Shown here: in pieces, positions 7,686 through 15,830 of the stretch
Layout of the letters: each line of letters opens with the position of its first letter
How positions within the stretch are numbered: the stretch's first letter is position 1
NCBI GenBank assembly: GCA_021828105.1
Contig: JAKATG010000016.1
Coordinates: forward strand, 62,001 to 126,000
Direction: 5' to 3'
Length of the DNA stretch: 64,000 nucleotides
Source of the DNA: Taklimakanibacter sp021828105
GTDB lineage: Bacteria > Pseudomonadota > Alphaproteobacteria > Rhizobiales > Aestuariivirgaceae
Position numbers and translations under genes: made by a program
Notes under the pieces: model-generated
The model's database searches: none
Told to the model about the DNA's origin: nothing
What the model saw: only the letters and a program-made list of their open reading frames with translations

Positions 7686-8834
7686 TCACTTGGGATAGTC
7701 CACGCTGAAGGTCGAGGGATCGTAGTCCGGCCCGAGTCCGGTTGAGAGAATCAAGTCGTTCGGCCGGTCAAGCCGTGCGTAATCCTCCACCCAACGGTCA
7801 GCCTTCACCGAAGCGGTTTCATCACCTTTGGAAACCGCGATATCCGCGTTCACCTCATACTGCTTGGGTACCGGCGTTCCGGCGAGCACCTTCAGTGCGA
7901 CAGCTACAGACACGCCGCCCATTGCCGGCGGATAGTCGAAGCTCATGACCGGTACCTTGTGCTGCACGGCGAGCTTCACACAGCCATTCAGATCGGCGCA
8001 TGTGATCGGCGGAATCTTGCCATCGGCCCAACCTGCCTCGACAAATGCCTCGAGGGCGCCTGAGCCCTGCAGCCCCGAGTCGTTCCATACCCCGTTGATC
8101 TGATCACCATATTTCTGGATCATCGCGGCCATGACCTGCTTGCCCTTTGCAGGACTCCAGTCGGAATATTGCACGTCGAGGATCCTGATATCCGGGAACT
8201 CGGCAAAGACCTGCTTGGCTGCGGCGATGCGAAGCTCGGCAGGACTGGCGCCGGCAATGCCTCCGATCATGATGATGTTGCCTTTTCCGCCCATCCGCTC
8301 GGCCATCCATTGCGCCATGGTGCGGCCGAGCGCCTGATCCGAAGCGGTAACGAAGGAGACGTAGTTATCGCCGGATACACGACGGTCCACCAGGACAACG
8401 GGCACGCCTTGGTCCATCGCCTGCGAGACGATGGGATCGAGAGCCTGCGCTGTGGCTGGAGATACGATCAGAAGATCCACCTGGCGCTGCAACAGGTCCT
8501 GCACGTCGGATACCTGCTTGGCAGGGTCGTCATTAGCGTCGGTAATGATGAGTTGTTTGATCTTGTCCTTATTGTCGGCCGCGGCTTTCTCGATGGAATG
8601 CAGGAGGCCGACGCGCCAGATATTGGAGATCGAGGCATTCGAAAAGCCAATGACGAAAGGGCCGTCCTTCTTGTATTTCGATGTGTCGACATATTCGAGA
8701 TCACGGCTTGCCCATAGAAGCGTGCGAGGCTTTCCTTTGTATCCGTCTTTATTCTCATCCGCCGAAGCGTACGATACGGCCATCAACATGCTCGAGAGCA
8801 ATGCCAAAACTTTGAGAGTCTTTGCAGTTCTCAT
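7686..8834 (-). CDS. Periplasmic sugar-binding protein of ABC importer (second of two)
   Basis: This class I periplasmic binding protein (ribose/galactose-binding type, Peripla_BP_4) has 382 residues. A Sec signal peptide covers about residues 1-26 (MRTAKTLKVLALLSSMLMAVSYASA). The two lobes follow, with typical FVIGFSNASISNIWR, LIVSPATAQALDPI, VVLVDRR and GNIIMIGG segments. ATG at 8834 is chosen because AGGAGG lies five bases before it; a GTG at 8840 overlaps that site. It is the last gene of a leftward operon with permease, ATPase, permease and another binding protein. The 154-base gap before it holds a GC-rich imperfect hairpin (about 8878-8902) that could raise its expression relative to the membrane genes. 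The ligand is unknown. Confidence 0.88.
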   Translation of the reverse strand: MRTAKTLKVLALLSSMLMAVSYASADENKDGYKGKPRTLLWASRDLEYVDTSKYKKDGPFVIGFSNASISNIWRVGLLHSIEKAAADNKDKIKQLIITDANDDPAKQVSDVQDLLQRQVDLLIVSPATAQALDPIVSQAMDQGVPVVLVDRRVSGDNYVSFVTASDQALGRTMAQWMAERMGGKGNIIMIGGIAGASPAELRIAAAKQVFAEFPDIRILDVQYSDWSPAKGKQVMAAMIQKYGDQINGVWNDSGLQGSGALEAFVEAGWADGKIPPITCADLNGCVKLAVQHKVPVMSFDYPPAMGGVSVAVALKVLAGTPVPKQYEVNADIAVSKGDETASVKADRWVEDYARLDRPNDLILSTGLGPDYDPSTFSVDYPK

Positions 8835-8988
8835 TCCCACCTCCTGTCGGGATGCCCAAATTCTCGGCTATTCACGCGACGGCAAAACGCCCCCTTTCCG
8901 TCACGTAGCGGTGTCTAGGGTAACAGGCGCAGTGTCGCCGTCCGCTGTCATTATGTTCAGAATGGGAGTCCTGCGGTGAGGTACCTTG

Positions 8989-9960
8989 TCATTTTACCGA
9001 CGCGAGCCGCGAACGATCGAGCGTCAGCGTTACGGCGATGATCACGATCAAGCCGGTGATGCCGATCTGGGCATAAGGATGGACGCCGGCGACGTTCATT
9101 CCATTCTTCAACACGCTGATGACGAGGACGCCGAGAATCGTTCGATGGACGCCCCCGGCACCGCCGGACAGAGCCGTTCCTCCCATCACGACTGCCGCGA
9201 TCGCTTCCAGGAGCAGATCATCGCCCATGCGTGCGGTTCCTGTCGACGTGCGGGCGACAAGCAGCAGGCCCGCCAGGCCGCAGAGGATGCCCGACACGAT
9301 GAAGGCAATCATCTGGATGCGCGATACATCGATTCCGGACAGCCTGGCGGCGGTCCCGCCGGCACCGATGGCGTAGAGCGCCCGGCCAAATGTAGAGCGG
9401 GCACCGACGAAAGCCGCGGTCGCGAAGATGACCAGCGCCCAGAGGCCTGAGTTGGGGATCTGCCAAATGAGCTTGCCGGAAGCAAGCCAGGTCATTTCGG
9501 CGTTGCGGAACGTAACGTTCGCTCCACCCGCGACCCAGGTCGAGATGCCGCCGAACACGATCATGGTGGATAAGGTCGCGACGAAGGAGGGGACTCGTGT
9601 GTAAACGACGAGTGCGCCGTTGATGGCACCACAGACCGCGCCGATGGCTGCGCCAATCGCCACAACCTCGATAGCGTTCATGCCTGCTTCTCTCAATAAA
9701 AGAGCTGCCGTAATTGCCACCACCGTCACAATCGAGCCGACAGAAAGGTCGATCGCGCCCATGAGGATGACAAACGTCGTTCCTGTGGCGACGAGCAACA
9801 GGATCGAGGACTGGCGCATCAAATTGAACACGTTCACCCAGGAGAGGAAACGCTCGTTGAACGATGTGAACACCGCTATGAGGAGAATGAGGAAGGCAAG
9901 CGGTATGAGGACTCCCAGTGTTGTTCGGTGGGTTTGGTAGAATGCGCCGATCGCGCCCAT
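8989..9960 (-). CDS. Sugar ABC transporter permease (RbsC family), second permease
   Basis: This polytopic inner-membrane protein of 323 residues is of the BPD_transp_2 family. It has the family motif TFVILMGAIDLSVGS after the second hydrophobic segment and the ATPase-contact loop LLEAIAAVVMGGTALSGGAGG. The start ATG at 9960 lies behind GAGGAGG, which overlaps the stop codon of the ATPase gene. It is a paralog of the permease at 11512. The two probably form a heterodimeric pore that shares the single double-domain ATPase between them. Sugar or polyol uptake is inferred from the family; the substrate is unknown. Confidence 0.9.
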   Translation of the reverse strand: MGAIGAFYQTHRTTLGVLIPLAFLILLIAVFTSFNERFLSWVNVFNLMRQSSILLLVATGTTFVILMGAIDLSVGSIVTVVAITAALLLREAGMNAIEVVAIGAAIGAVCGAINGALVVYTRVPSFVATLSTMIVFGGISTWVAGGANVTFRNAEMTWLASGKLIWQIPNSGLWALVIFATAAFVGARSTFGRALYAIGAGGTAARLSGIDVSRIQMIAFIVSGILCGLAGLLLVARTSTGTARMGDDLLLEAIAAVVMGGTALSGGAGGVHRTILGVLVISVLKNGMNVAGVHPYAQIGITGLIVIIAVTLTLDRSRLASVK

Positions 9961-9970
9961 GACGGCCTCC

Positions 9971-11515
9971 TCAGATCATAAAGCCGACGAGCTCCTGCTC
10001 GGTCGGCTTTGCTTCCGGTGGCGCCGGCCGCTCAGTGACGACCTCGCCATCTCGCATTATGAGGATACGGTTGGACAGGCCGATCAGCTCGAGCAAGTCA
10101 TCGGTGACGAGCAGGATCGCGACGCCCCTCGCCGTGAGATCGCGCATCAACGCATAGATCTCCTCCTTGGCGCCGACATCCACCCCGCGCGTCGGATTAT
10201 CAAGCACCAAGACATTCACGCTCTTGGCCAGCCATTTGGCCATGACGACCTTCTGTTGGTTTCCGCCGGAAAGATACTGGCAAAGCTGGCCGGGACCGGT
10301 GGCGCGAATATGCATGAGCTTGATGTAGTCCCGCGCTAGTCGTGATTCGCGTACGGCGGAGATGAAGCCCGGCAGAACAGTTACCTTGTTGAGCGCAGCG
10401 AGGGACATATTGGCCGCGACGGAGAGGTAAGGAATGATACCTTCGATCTTGCGCTCCTTCGGCACGAATCCGACATTTGCGGCGACGCAGGATTTTCCGC
10501 GATTGCGGACCGGCAGTCTGTTCCCTCTGATACTGACGGTACCGCCAGTCGGGAAAGGCTCGAACCCTACGACCGCGCGCGCCACCTCTTCCTTGCCGCA
10601 ACCGACGAGCCCTCCGACGCCGAGAATTTCACCCTGTCTCAGCGCAAACGAGACGCTTTTGACATGACCGCCGGAAAGGTCATCGACAGAGAGCGCGATT
10701 TCGTCGGAGTCTGCGACTGTCCGCTGGCGTTTTTCCTTATAGTATTCCTCATCGCGTTCGCGGCCGACCATAGCCTGATGGATGCGCGGCGTGGAGAACT
10801 CTCCCCTGGCCATCTCGGCGACCATGCGGCCGTCCTTCATGACATAGAGGCGGTCGCAGAGTGTCATGTATTCGGAAAGGCGATGCGTGATGAGGACGAA
10901 AGACGCGCGATCGCGGAAGCGCCGGATGCTCCCGAACAGGACGGCCACCTCCTTGTCGCCGATGGCAGCCGTAGGTTCGTCGAGCAGCACGATCGGATGC
11001 TCGACCTCGAAAAAGTCCGCCAGCACGAAGGCCTTGGCGATTTCGATCATTTGCCGGTCGTGGAATTCGTAGCTTGCAGTCACCTTGCGCGGATCGATGT
11101 GGCCGAGCCCAAGCTTTCGGAGATGTCGTTCCGACAGATCAATCATGCGGCCTGCGTCGACGAGACCACCGGCACGTGAAAACCTGCTCTCATGTGAGAG
11201 AAAGAAATTCTCATAGACGCGCAAGTGTGGCACGAGCGCCTGCTCCTGGAATACCATGGAGACGCCAGCGCGCACCGCGTCGGTATATCGTTCGGGAGCA
11301 AAGGCGCGCCCGAAGAGAGCCATCGATCCCTCGCTCGGGCCGTAGATGCCGGCGATCATCTTCAATGTGGTCGACTTGCCGGCACCATTCTCGCCGGCGA
11401 TGCCGACAATCTCATTCGCGAAGATATCGAGGTCGACGCCTTCGATCACTGTGACGCCGGCAAATCTCTTGGCGGCGGCACGCATTTGAAAGATTGGCTT
11501 GCGGCCATCGCTCAC
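9971..11515 (-). CDS. Sugar ABC transporter ATP-binding protein, two ABC domains
   Basis: This RbsA/MglA-type cytoplasmic ATPase (514 residues) has two fused ABC domains. The N-domain has an intact Walker A (GENGAGKST) and Walker B (VLLDEPTAA), but its signature is degenerate (TASYEFHDRQ in place of LSGGQ). The C-domain has a degenerate Walker A (GLVGCGKEE), a good signature (LSGGNQQK) and LDNPTRGVD, with Asn for the catalytic Glu. In a head-to-tail arrangement one ATP site (Walker A/B of the N-domain plus C-domain signature) is complete and the other is dead. The GTG start at 11515 overlaps the permease stop (GTGA) and is preceded by GAGGAA. The gene is central in the two-permease, two-binding-protein operon. 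Confidence 0.9.
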   Translation of the reverse strand: MSDGRKPIFQMRAAAKRFAGVTVIEGVDLDIFANEIVGIAGENGAGKSTTLKMIAGIYGPSEGSMALFGRAFAPERYTDAVRAGVSMVFQEQALVPHLRVYENFFLSHESRFSRAGGLVDAGRMIDLSERHLRKLGLGHIDPRKVTASYEFHDRQMIEIAKAFVLADFFEVEHPIVLLDEPTAAIGDKEVAVLFGSIRRFRDRASFVLITHRLSEYMTLCDRLYVMKDGRMVAEMARGEFSTPRIHQAMVGRERDEEYYKEKRQRTVADSDEIALSVDDLSGGHVKSVSFALRQGEILGVGGLVGCGKEEVARAVVGFEPFPTGGTVSIRGNRLPVRNRGKSCVAANVGFVPKERKIEGIIPYLSVAANMSLAALNKVTVLPGFISAVRESRLARDYIKLMHIRATGPGQLCQYLSGGNQQKVVMAKWLAKSVNVLVLDNPTRGVDVGAKEEIYALMRDLTARGVAILLVTDDLLELIGLSNRILIMRDGEVVTERPAPPEAKPTEQELVGFMI

Positions 11516-12441
11516 GAGAGGTTCCTCGCCGAAAGAGAGCGGCTCGTCGCGATGACGGCCAGGAGGATGACACAACCTTTGATAATAGTCTGGAGATAGG
11601 GATGCACTGCAAGAATGTTCATACCATTCGAAAGCATCGCAACGACCAGAACACCGAGCAGAGTGCGCGCGACGCCGCCAATGCCACCGGCGATCGCCGT
11701 GCCCCCGACGACGACGGCCGTAATGGTTTCCAGCATCAGGAAGTCACCCATCGTGCCCGTGGCCGTGCCGAGCCGCGAAGCCAGGAGCGCGCCGCAGAGG
11801 CCGCAGAGGGCCCCGGAGAGCGCGAAGGCCTGAACCTTTACATAGTCGACGGAGACACCGACGAGCTTGGCGGTCTCCTCGTCGCTGCCGATCGCCAGTG
11901 TCATTCGGCCGAAGCGTGTCCGCTCGCCGATCAGAACGCAGAGAGCGTACACAAGGATGGCAAAGACGACGATCATGGGCAAATAGGCTATGAATTCATA
12001 CTGTGTGACGGCGATGTATCGGGCGTCGCGGATGGGGATTGAACCGCCATCGGAGAGGAAGAGGATGACGCCGGTAAGCGACGTTCCCACCCCAAGTGTC
12101 ACCAATATCGAGGGAATTCGCAAATAGACATAAAGGAGGCCGTTGATTGTGCCAATGGCGAACCCGACGAGCGTTGCGACGAAGATTGAGCCATAACCGA
12201 GGCTCGGCACCAGCAAGGCCGCCACAACTCCCGCCAGCGTGGCGACCGCACCTACCGACAAGTCGATCGAGCCCATCAGGATCACGAAGGTGGCCCCACA
12301 GGAGGCCACCAGCAGAACCGAGGCTTGGAAGAGAATATTGCGAGCGTTCTCAGGCGTGACAAAAGCCGGGTTCAGCACACCGAAGACGACGGCGAGCAGC
12401 GCGAGCACCAGCAACGGAGCGAGGTGTCGCAGTCGCGTCAT
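11512..12441 (-). CDS. Sugar ABC transporter permease (RbsC family), first permease
   Basis: This inner-membrane permease (about 309 residues) has TFVILMGSIDLSVGA and the coupling-loop motif LETITAVVVGGTAIAGGIGG. The start is uncertain. ATG at 12441 (MTRLRHLAPLL) gives the usual family length, and in-frame ATG 12501 and TTG 12525 would add a polar extension; none has a strong ribosome-binding site. The stop overlaps the GTG start of the ATPase. The gene lies about 110 bases downstream of the first binding-protein gene in the same operon. It pairs with the permease at 8989. Confidence 0.87.
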   Translation of the reverse strand: MTRLRHLAPLLVLALLAVVFGVLNPAFVTPENARNILFQASVLLVASCGATFVILMGSIDLSVGAVATLAGVVAALLVPSLGYGSIFVATLVGFAIGTINGLLYVYLRIPSILVTLGVGTSLTGVILFLSDGGSIPIRDARYIAVTQYEFIAYLPMIVVFAILVYALCVLIGERTRFGRMTLAIGSDEETAKLVGVSVDYVKVQAFALSGALCGLCGALLASRLGTATGTMGDFLMLETITAVVVGGTAIAGGIGGVARTLLGVLVVAMLSNGMNILAVHPYLQTIIKGCVILLAVIATSRSLSARNLS

Positions 12442-12549
12442 GTCTAGCGCCGCGCGAGTTGGGCTGGTTGCCGTCAAGGGATGGAATTCACAGCGTTTCA
12501 TGAAGGTCGAAGGATGGCAGGCCAAGCCAATGGCCCGCCATCTCCACCG

Positions 12550-13737
12550 TCACTCCGGGATCCGTGACTTATAGTGCGACTCATAGTCTGCTTTGAGCTT
12601 GTCGACGCAGCCTGCGCCAAACTCCGCTGTATATTCCTTGGGCAGCTCATAGCCGGCGGGCTTCTCAGCAGTACGCCACATTTGGGCGGCATCGATCGGC
12701 CATACGTGATTCTGCGGATCCCAGTTGTCTGGATTGAGCGTCCGCGACATCTTCTTCCAGTCGAACGGAAGCTTGTCGCCTTCCAGAAACTTTGTATAAG
12801 CCTCGACATTCTCGGCCGTTATCAGCGTCGCGCCCATGTACATCATGCGCTCGCAGGCGCCCGGCTTCCATCCATGGGCAACGTCATAGGCGCGGACCAG
12901 CGAGAAACCCGCCTGCCAGGCCGGGGTGAAGCTCATGGTGGCGAAGAAGCGACCCTCCTTGATCAGGTCCATGGTCTCGGCGTTGCCGTCGAGACCAACA
13001 ACCGGAATGTCCTTCAGTCCGGCGTCCTCGAGCGCCTGCATGGCGCCGACTCCGACCGAATCGTTCTGGCCGAATACGCCGTCGATCTGCGGGTTTGCGA
13101 CGATCAGGTCTTCCATGACCTTTCGCGAGTCGATCTGGTTCCAATTCCCGGGCTGACGGGCAATCAATTTGATCTCCGGGTATTCCTTCAGCGCCTTGTC
13201 GACGCCCAGCGTGCGAGAAATCTCCGCCGAAGAACCTGGATAGCCGGTGATGTGGACGAGATTGCCCTTCTTGCCCATCTTCTCGAACAGAGCCTTGGCG
13301 ATGACATAGGCGTTATCCTCGCCGTCGGGCGCAAAGAAGGTGGCGTAGGCATAGTTGTCGGCGCCATTGTCTATGGGGTGAAACCACGGCAGCGCGTCCC
13401 AGATACCGACATAGGTGCCGCCGGCAGCCTTTACCTTCTCGGCCATCTGCTTGACATTGCCGACGTCCTGGGCATTGCCGAAGAACATCTTTGCACCAGC
13501 CGTAATCTGTGCTTCGTAGTTGCCGATCTGCTTGGAAGCGTCACCGCCATTTGTAAGGACGCGGTATTCGAGGCCAAGCGCCTCGGCAGCCTGGCGCGCA
13601 CCTTTGTCGAAATTCGACCAGTACTCATTATCGAGACTGGTGAATTCGGCGACGCTCACCTCAGCGGCCCGCGTCCAGGACGCCCCCGTGAGTATGGCGA
13701 TAGCGCCAGCCAAGCCTAGAAGCGATTTCATGTTCAT
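12550..13737 (-). CDS. Periplasmic sugar-binding protein of ABC importer (first of two)
   Basis: This class I periplasmic binding protein of 395 residues has a Sec signal peptide of ~24 residues (MNMKSLLGLAGAIAILTGASWTRA). The two-lobed sugar-binding fold includes ASKQIGNYEAQITAG, GVFGQNDSVGVGAMQAL and VVGLDGNAETMDLIKEG; the last two are the usual ligand-hinge motifs of ribose/xylose-type proteins. The start ATG at 13737 has GGAGGAA seven bases upstream. It is the first gene of the leftward importer operon, so the operon promoter should lie in the gap to 14067. Its sequence differs clearly from the second binding protein (7686-8834), so the two may deliver different ligands to one transporter. 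Confidence 0.9.
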   Translation of the reverse strand: MNMKSLLGLAGAIAILTGASWTRAAEVSVAEFTSLDNEYWSNFDKGARQAAEALGLEYRVLTNGGDASKQIGNYEAQITAGAKMFFGNAQDVGNVKQMAEKVKAAGGTYVGIWDALPWFHPIDNGADNYAYATFFAPDGEDNAYVIAKALFEKMGKKGNLVHITGYPGSSAEISRTLGVDKALKEYPEIKLIARQPGNWNQIDSRKVMEDLIVANPQIDGVFGQNDSVGVGAMQALEDAGLKDIPVVGLDGNAETMDLIKEGRFFATMSFTPAWQAGFSLVRAYDVAHGWKPGACERMMYMGATLITAENVEAYTKFLEGDKLPFDWKKMSRTLNPDNWDPQNHVWPIDAAQMWRTAEKPAGYELPKEYTAEFGAGCVDKLKADYESHYKSRIPE

Positions 13738-13740
13738 AAG

Positions 13741-14067
13741 GTTCCTCCCATGATTGGTTCGAGGACCTCGCGTATTCTCGGATTGCTCGATCTCGCTCAG
13801 CCCTGTCGACGTCCGTCAAATTTGGCGCAGCATGCTTCTCAGCCACTAAAGGGGGTCGCTGGCCTGTTATCGATGTTCTTCACTTGCCGGATTATCTTGA
13901 TGCAAGATCATGGAGCCCGTCACGTGAGAGTATATTCATTTTGAGAATACCGTCGCGCCGTCATGTCCGGAATATGGGGCATCCTTCTGCGATGAAACAC
14001 AGTCGTGAACTCGAATGCAATGGAAGCGAGATTTTGCCAGAGCGCGTCAACAGACCGGGGTCGAGTG
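13741..14067. other. Intergenic promoter region between sugar importer and DoxX-like gene
   Basis: This 327-base gap lies between divergent genes. It must hold the importer promoter and probably that of the DoxX-like gene. The 12-mer CATTTTGAGAAT (13937-13948) sits in an AT-rich stretch and recurs at 14481. No open reading frame in it looks real, and no promoter hexamers could be placed with confidence. Confidence 0.5.
13937..13948 (+). repeat. 12-mer CATTTTGAGAAT, copy 1
   Basis: An exact copy occurs at 14481-14492. Each copy is followed within 130-170 bases by a rightward gene (DoxX-like at 14068, OYE at 14658). This one is flanked by ATT and forms ATTC-N7-GAAT. It is a possible operator and is unproven. 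Confidence 0.35.
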
Positions 14068-14442
14068 ATGGGCATTCTCAGCGAAGTGCTTAACGTTCAC
14101 GATACAGTGGACGTGCTGCGAATTCTGTGTGGTCTGTTTTTCATCCCGCATGTTGCAGGAAAGCTCTTTGAGCCCGCGGCGTTGGGGTTCTTTCAGACGG
14201 CCGGATTCAAACCACCCAAATTCTGGATGTATACGGCCGGTGTCGTTGAAGCGATTCTGACGGTTCTTCTCGTTTTCGGGCTTTTTAGTCCATGGGCCGC
14301 TGTCGTCGCGACTGTCCATTTGTGCATTGTAGCAGGCGCCATTTATCGCGTGTCGCACGGGAAATGGTTGTGGAATATCGGCGGAAACGAATATGCGGTT
14401 TTTTGGGCTTTGTGCTGTGCCCTTGTCGCCATTCACGACTGA
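14068..14442 (+). CDS. DoxX-like small membrane protein
   Basis: This 124-residue protein has about four transmembrane segments: VDVLRILCGLFFIPHVAGKL, WMYTAGVVEAILTVLLVFGL, PWAAVVATVHLCIVAGAIYR and EYAVFWALCCALVAI. This layout and the R-x-x-x-G-x-x-F-x-P-H-x-x-x-K pattern in the first helix fit the DoxX family of small integral membrane proteins, some of which partner with redox enzymes. ATG at 14068 is chosen because the mature first helix follows shortly; upstream in-frame ATGs (e.g. 14005) give a polar extension and no better ribosome site. It is followed by an OYE oxidoreductase and an alcohol dehydrogenase on the same strand. Its function here is unknown. Confidence 0.7.
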   Translation: MGILSEVLNVHDTVDVLRILCGLFFIPHVAGKLFEPAALGFFQTAGFKPPKFWMYTAGVVEAILTVLLVFGLFSPWAAVVATVHLCIVAGAIYRVSHGKWLWNIGGNEYAVFWALCCALVAIHD

Positions 14443-14480
14443 GCTGAATTGCCGTTCCGACGAGGCTGCGGGTTCGATTT

Positions 14481-14492
14481 CCATTTTGAGAA
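14481..14492 (+). repeat. 12-mer CATTTTGAGAAT, copy 2
   Basis: This is an exact copy of the 12-mer at 13937-13948, located 166 bases upstream of the OYE gene and just after the DoxX-like gene. It suggests a common regulator for the two rightward transcripts. The evidence is the repeat alone. Confidence 0.35.
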
Positions 14493-14657
14493 TGTTGCCG
14501 CGTGTTCTCGCGGCTCCCTTCTGCCATTTTCGCGCATCTTGGGAGGATTGACCTGCACCGACGGCTGGCGCCCGCTTTGTCGGCAGGCGGACGATTTCTC
14601 GTGTCAGCGCTTTGTCGGGCAAGCCTCCACCGACCGCAGAAAGACTGGAAGCACTGG

Positions 14658-15773
14658 ATGACAAGCACTCTTTTCACCCCGATCACTTTGCGCGGCCTGA
14701 CGCTCGCGAACCGGGCGATCGTATCGCCCATGTGCCAATACAATTCAAACGAAGGCTCGGCGAATGACTGGCACATTCTGCAGCTCGGCCAGTTCTCCCT
14801 CGGCGGAACCGGCGCGCTGGTCATGACGGAATCGACCCATGTCAATCTGCAGGGTCGCATCACGCTCAAATGCGCGGCTATGTGCAGCGACGCCAACGAG
14901 GCGGCGATGAAGCGTGTCATCGACTTCTGCCGGCAATATGGTGTCGCCAAGCACGGCCTTCAGCTCGGGCATGCCGGACGCAAGGGCTCCACCTTGCCGC
15001 CGGCTCTCGGCGGAAAGCCGCTGTCCGGCGAGCAGGGGGCGTGGGAAACGGTGGCGCCGTCGGCCATTTCCTATGATGAAGGTTGGCATGTGCCGCGCGC
15101 GATGACGGAGGCGGATATCGAGCAGGTGAAAGCCGACTTCGTGAGCGCCGTGCGGCGCGCCGAGCGCATCGGCTATGATCTGGTCGAGCTCCATTTCGGC
15201 CACGGCTATCTGGTGCATCAGTTCCTGTCGCCGCTGTCGAACAAGCGTAAGGACGGGTATGGCGGCAGCCTCGAGAACCGCTTGCGCTTTGGCCTAGAGC
15301 TGTTCGCCGCGGCCCGTGCGGCCTGGCCCGAGGACAAGCCCATGGGCGTGCGCCTCTCGGCGTCGGACTGGCTCGAGAACGGCTGGTCGGTCGAAGACTC
15401 GATCGTGCTCGCCAAGGAGCTGAAGGCGCTGGGTTGCGATTACATAGACGCCTCGAGCGGTGCGCTCCATCCGGCGCAGAAGATACCGCTCGCGCTCGGC
15501 TATCAGGTGCCGTTTTCCGAGGCGATCCGCAAAGAGGCGCAGATTCCAACCGTCGCGGTCGGTCTCATCACGTCGGCGCGCCAGGCTGAGGATATTCTCG
15601 CCGGCGGCAAGGCCGATTTCGTGTGCCTTGCGCGCGGGGCCATGTGGAATCCGCGCTGGATATGGCACGCCGCGGAGGAGTTGGGTGCGGAGGCTCCCTA
15701 TGCCCCGCGCACGATGCCGTGCCATCCCAGCAATCGCCCGGCGGCCTTTCCCAATCACCGGAAGCCTTCATAG
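14658..15773 (+). CDS. NADH:flavin oxidoreductase, old yellow enzyme family (YqjM-like)
   Basis: This FMN-dependent ene-reductase of 371 residues is cytoplasmic and reduces activated C=C bonds with NAD(P)H. The N-terminal strand carries the thermophilic-like/YqjM redox-tuning cysteine C26 (SPMCQYNS). The flavin and substrate residues include QLGHAGRKG, the HGYLVHQFLSPLSNKR motif and the C-terminal FMN-phosphate loop around VAVGLITS and DFVCLARG. The start ATG at 14658 gives a normal N-terminus (MTSTLFTPITLRG). The frame stays open further upstream, but that sequence is unrelated to the family. The alcohol dehydrogenase follows 57 bases later, so the pair could act on unsaturated carbonyl compounds. 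Confidence 0.9.
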   Translation: MTSTLFTPITLRGLTLANRAIVSPMCQYNSNEGSANDWHILQLGQFSLGGTGALVMTESTHVNLQGRITLKCAAMCSDANEAAMKRVIDFCRQYGVAKHGLQLGHAGRKGSTLPPALGGKPLSGEQGAWETVAPSAISYDEGWHVPRAMTEADIEQVKADFVSAVRRAERIGYDLVELHFGHGYLVHQFLSPLSNKRKDGYGGSLENRLRFGLELFAAARAAWPEDKPMGVRLSASDWLENGWSVEDSIVLAKELKALGCDYIDASSGALHPAQKIPLALGYQVPFSEAIRKEAQIPTVAVGLITSARQAEDILAGGKADFVCLARGAMWNPRWIWHAAEELGAEAPYAPRTMPCHPSNRPAAFPNHRKPS

Positions 15774-15830
15774 GCCCGACAAAGCTATGGTATCGGGGAT
15801 TCAGATAAGGATGACGGTGAGGTTTCCGTG

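Noticed and set aside
8878..8902. Imperfect GC-rich hairpin upstream of the second sugar-binding protein
   Set aside because: The five-base outer stem with a bulge could be chance; kept only as a remark in the gene entry.
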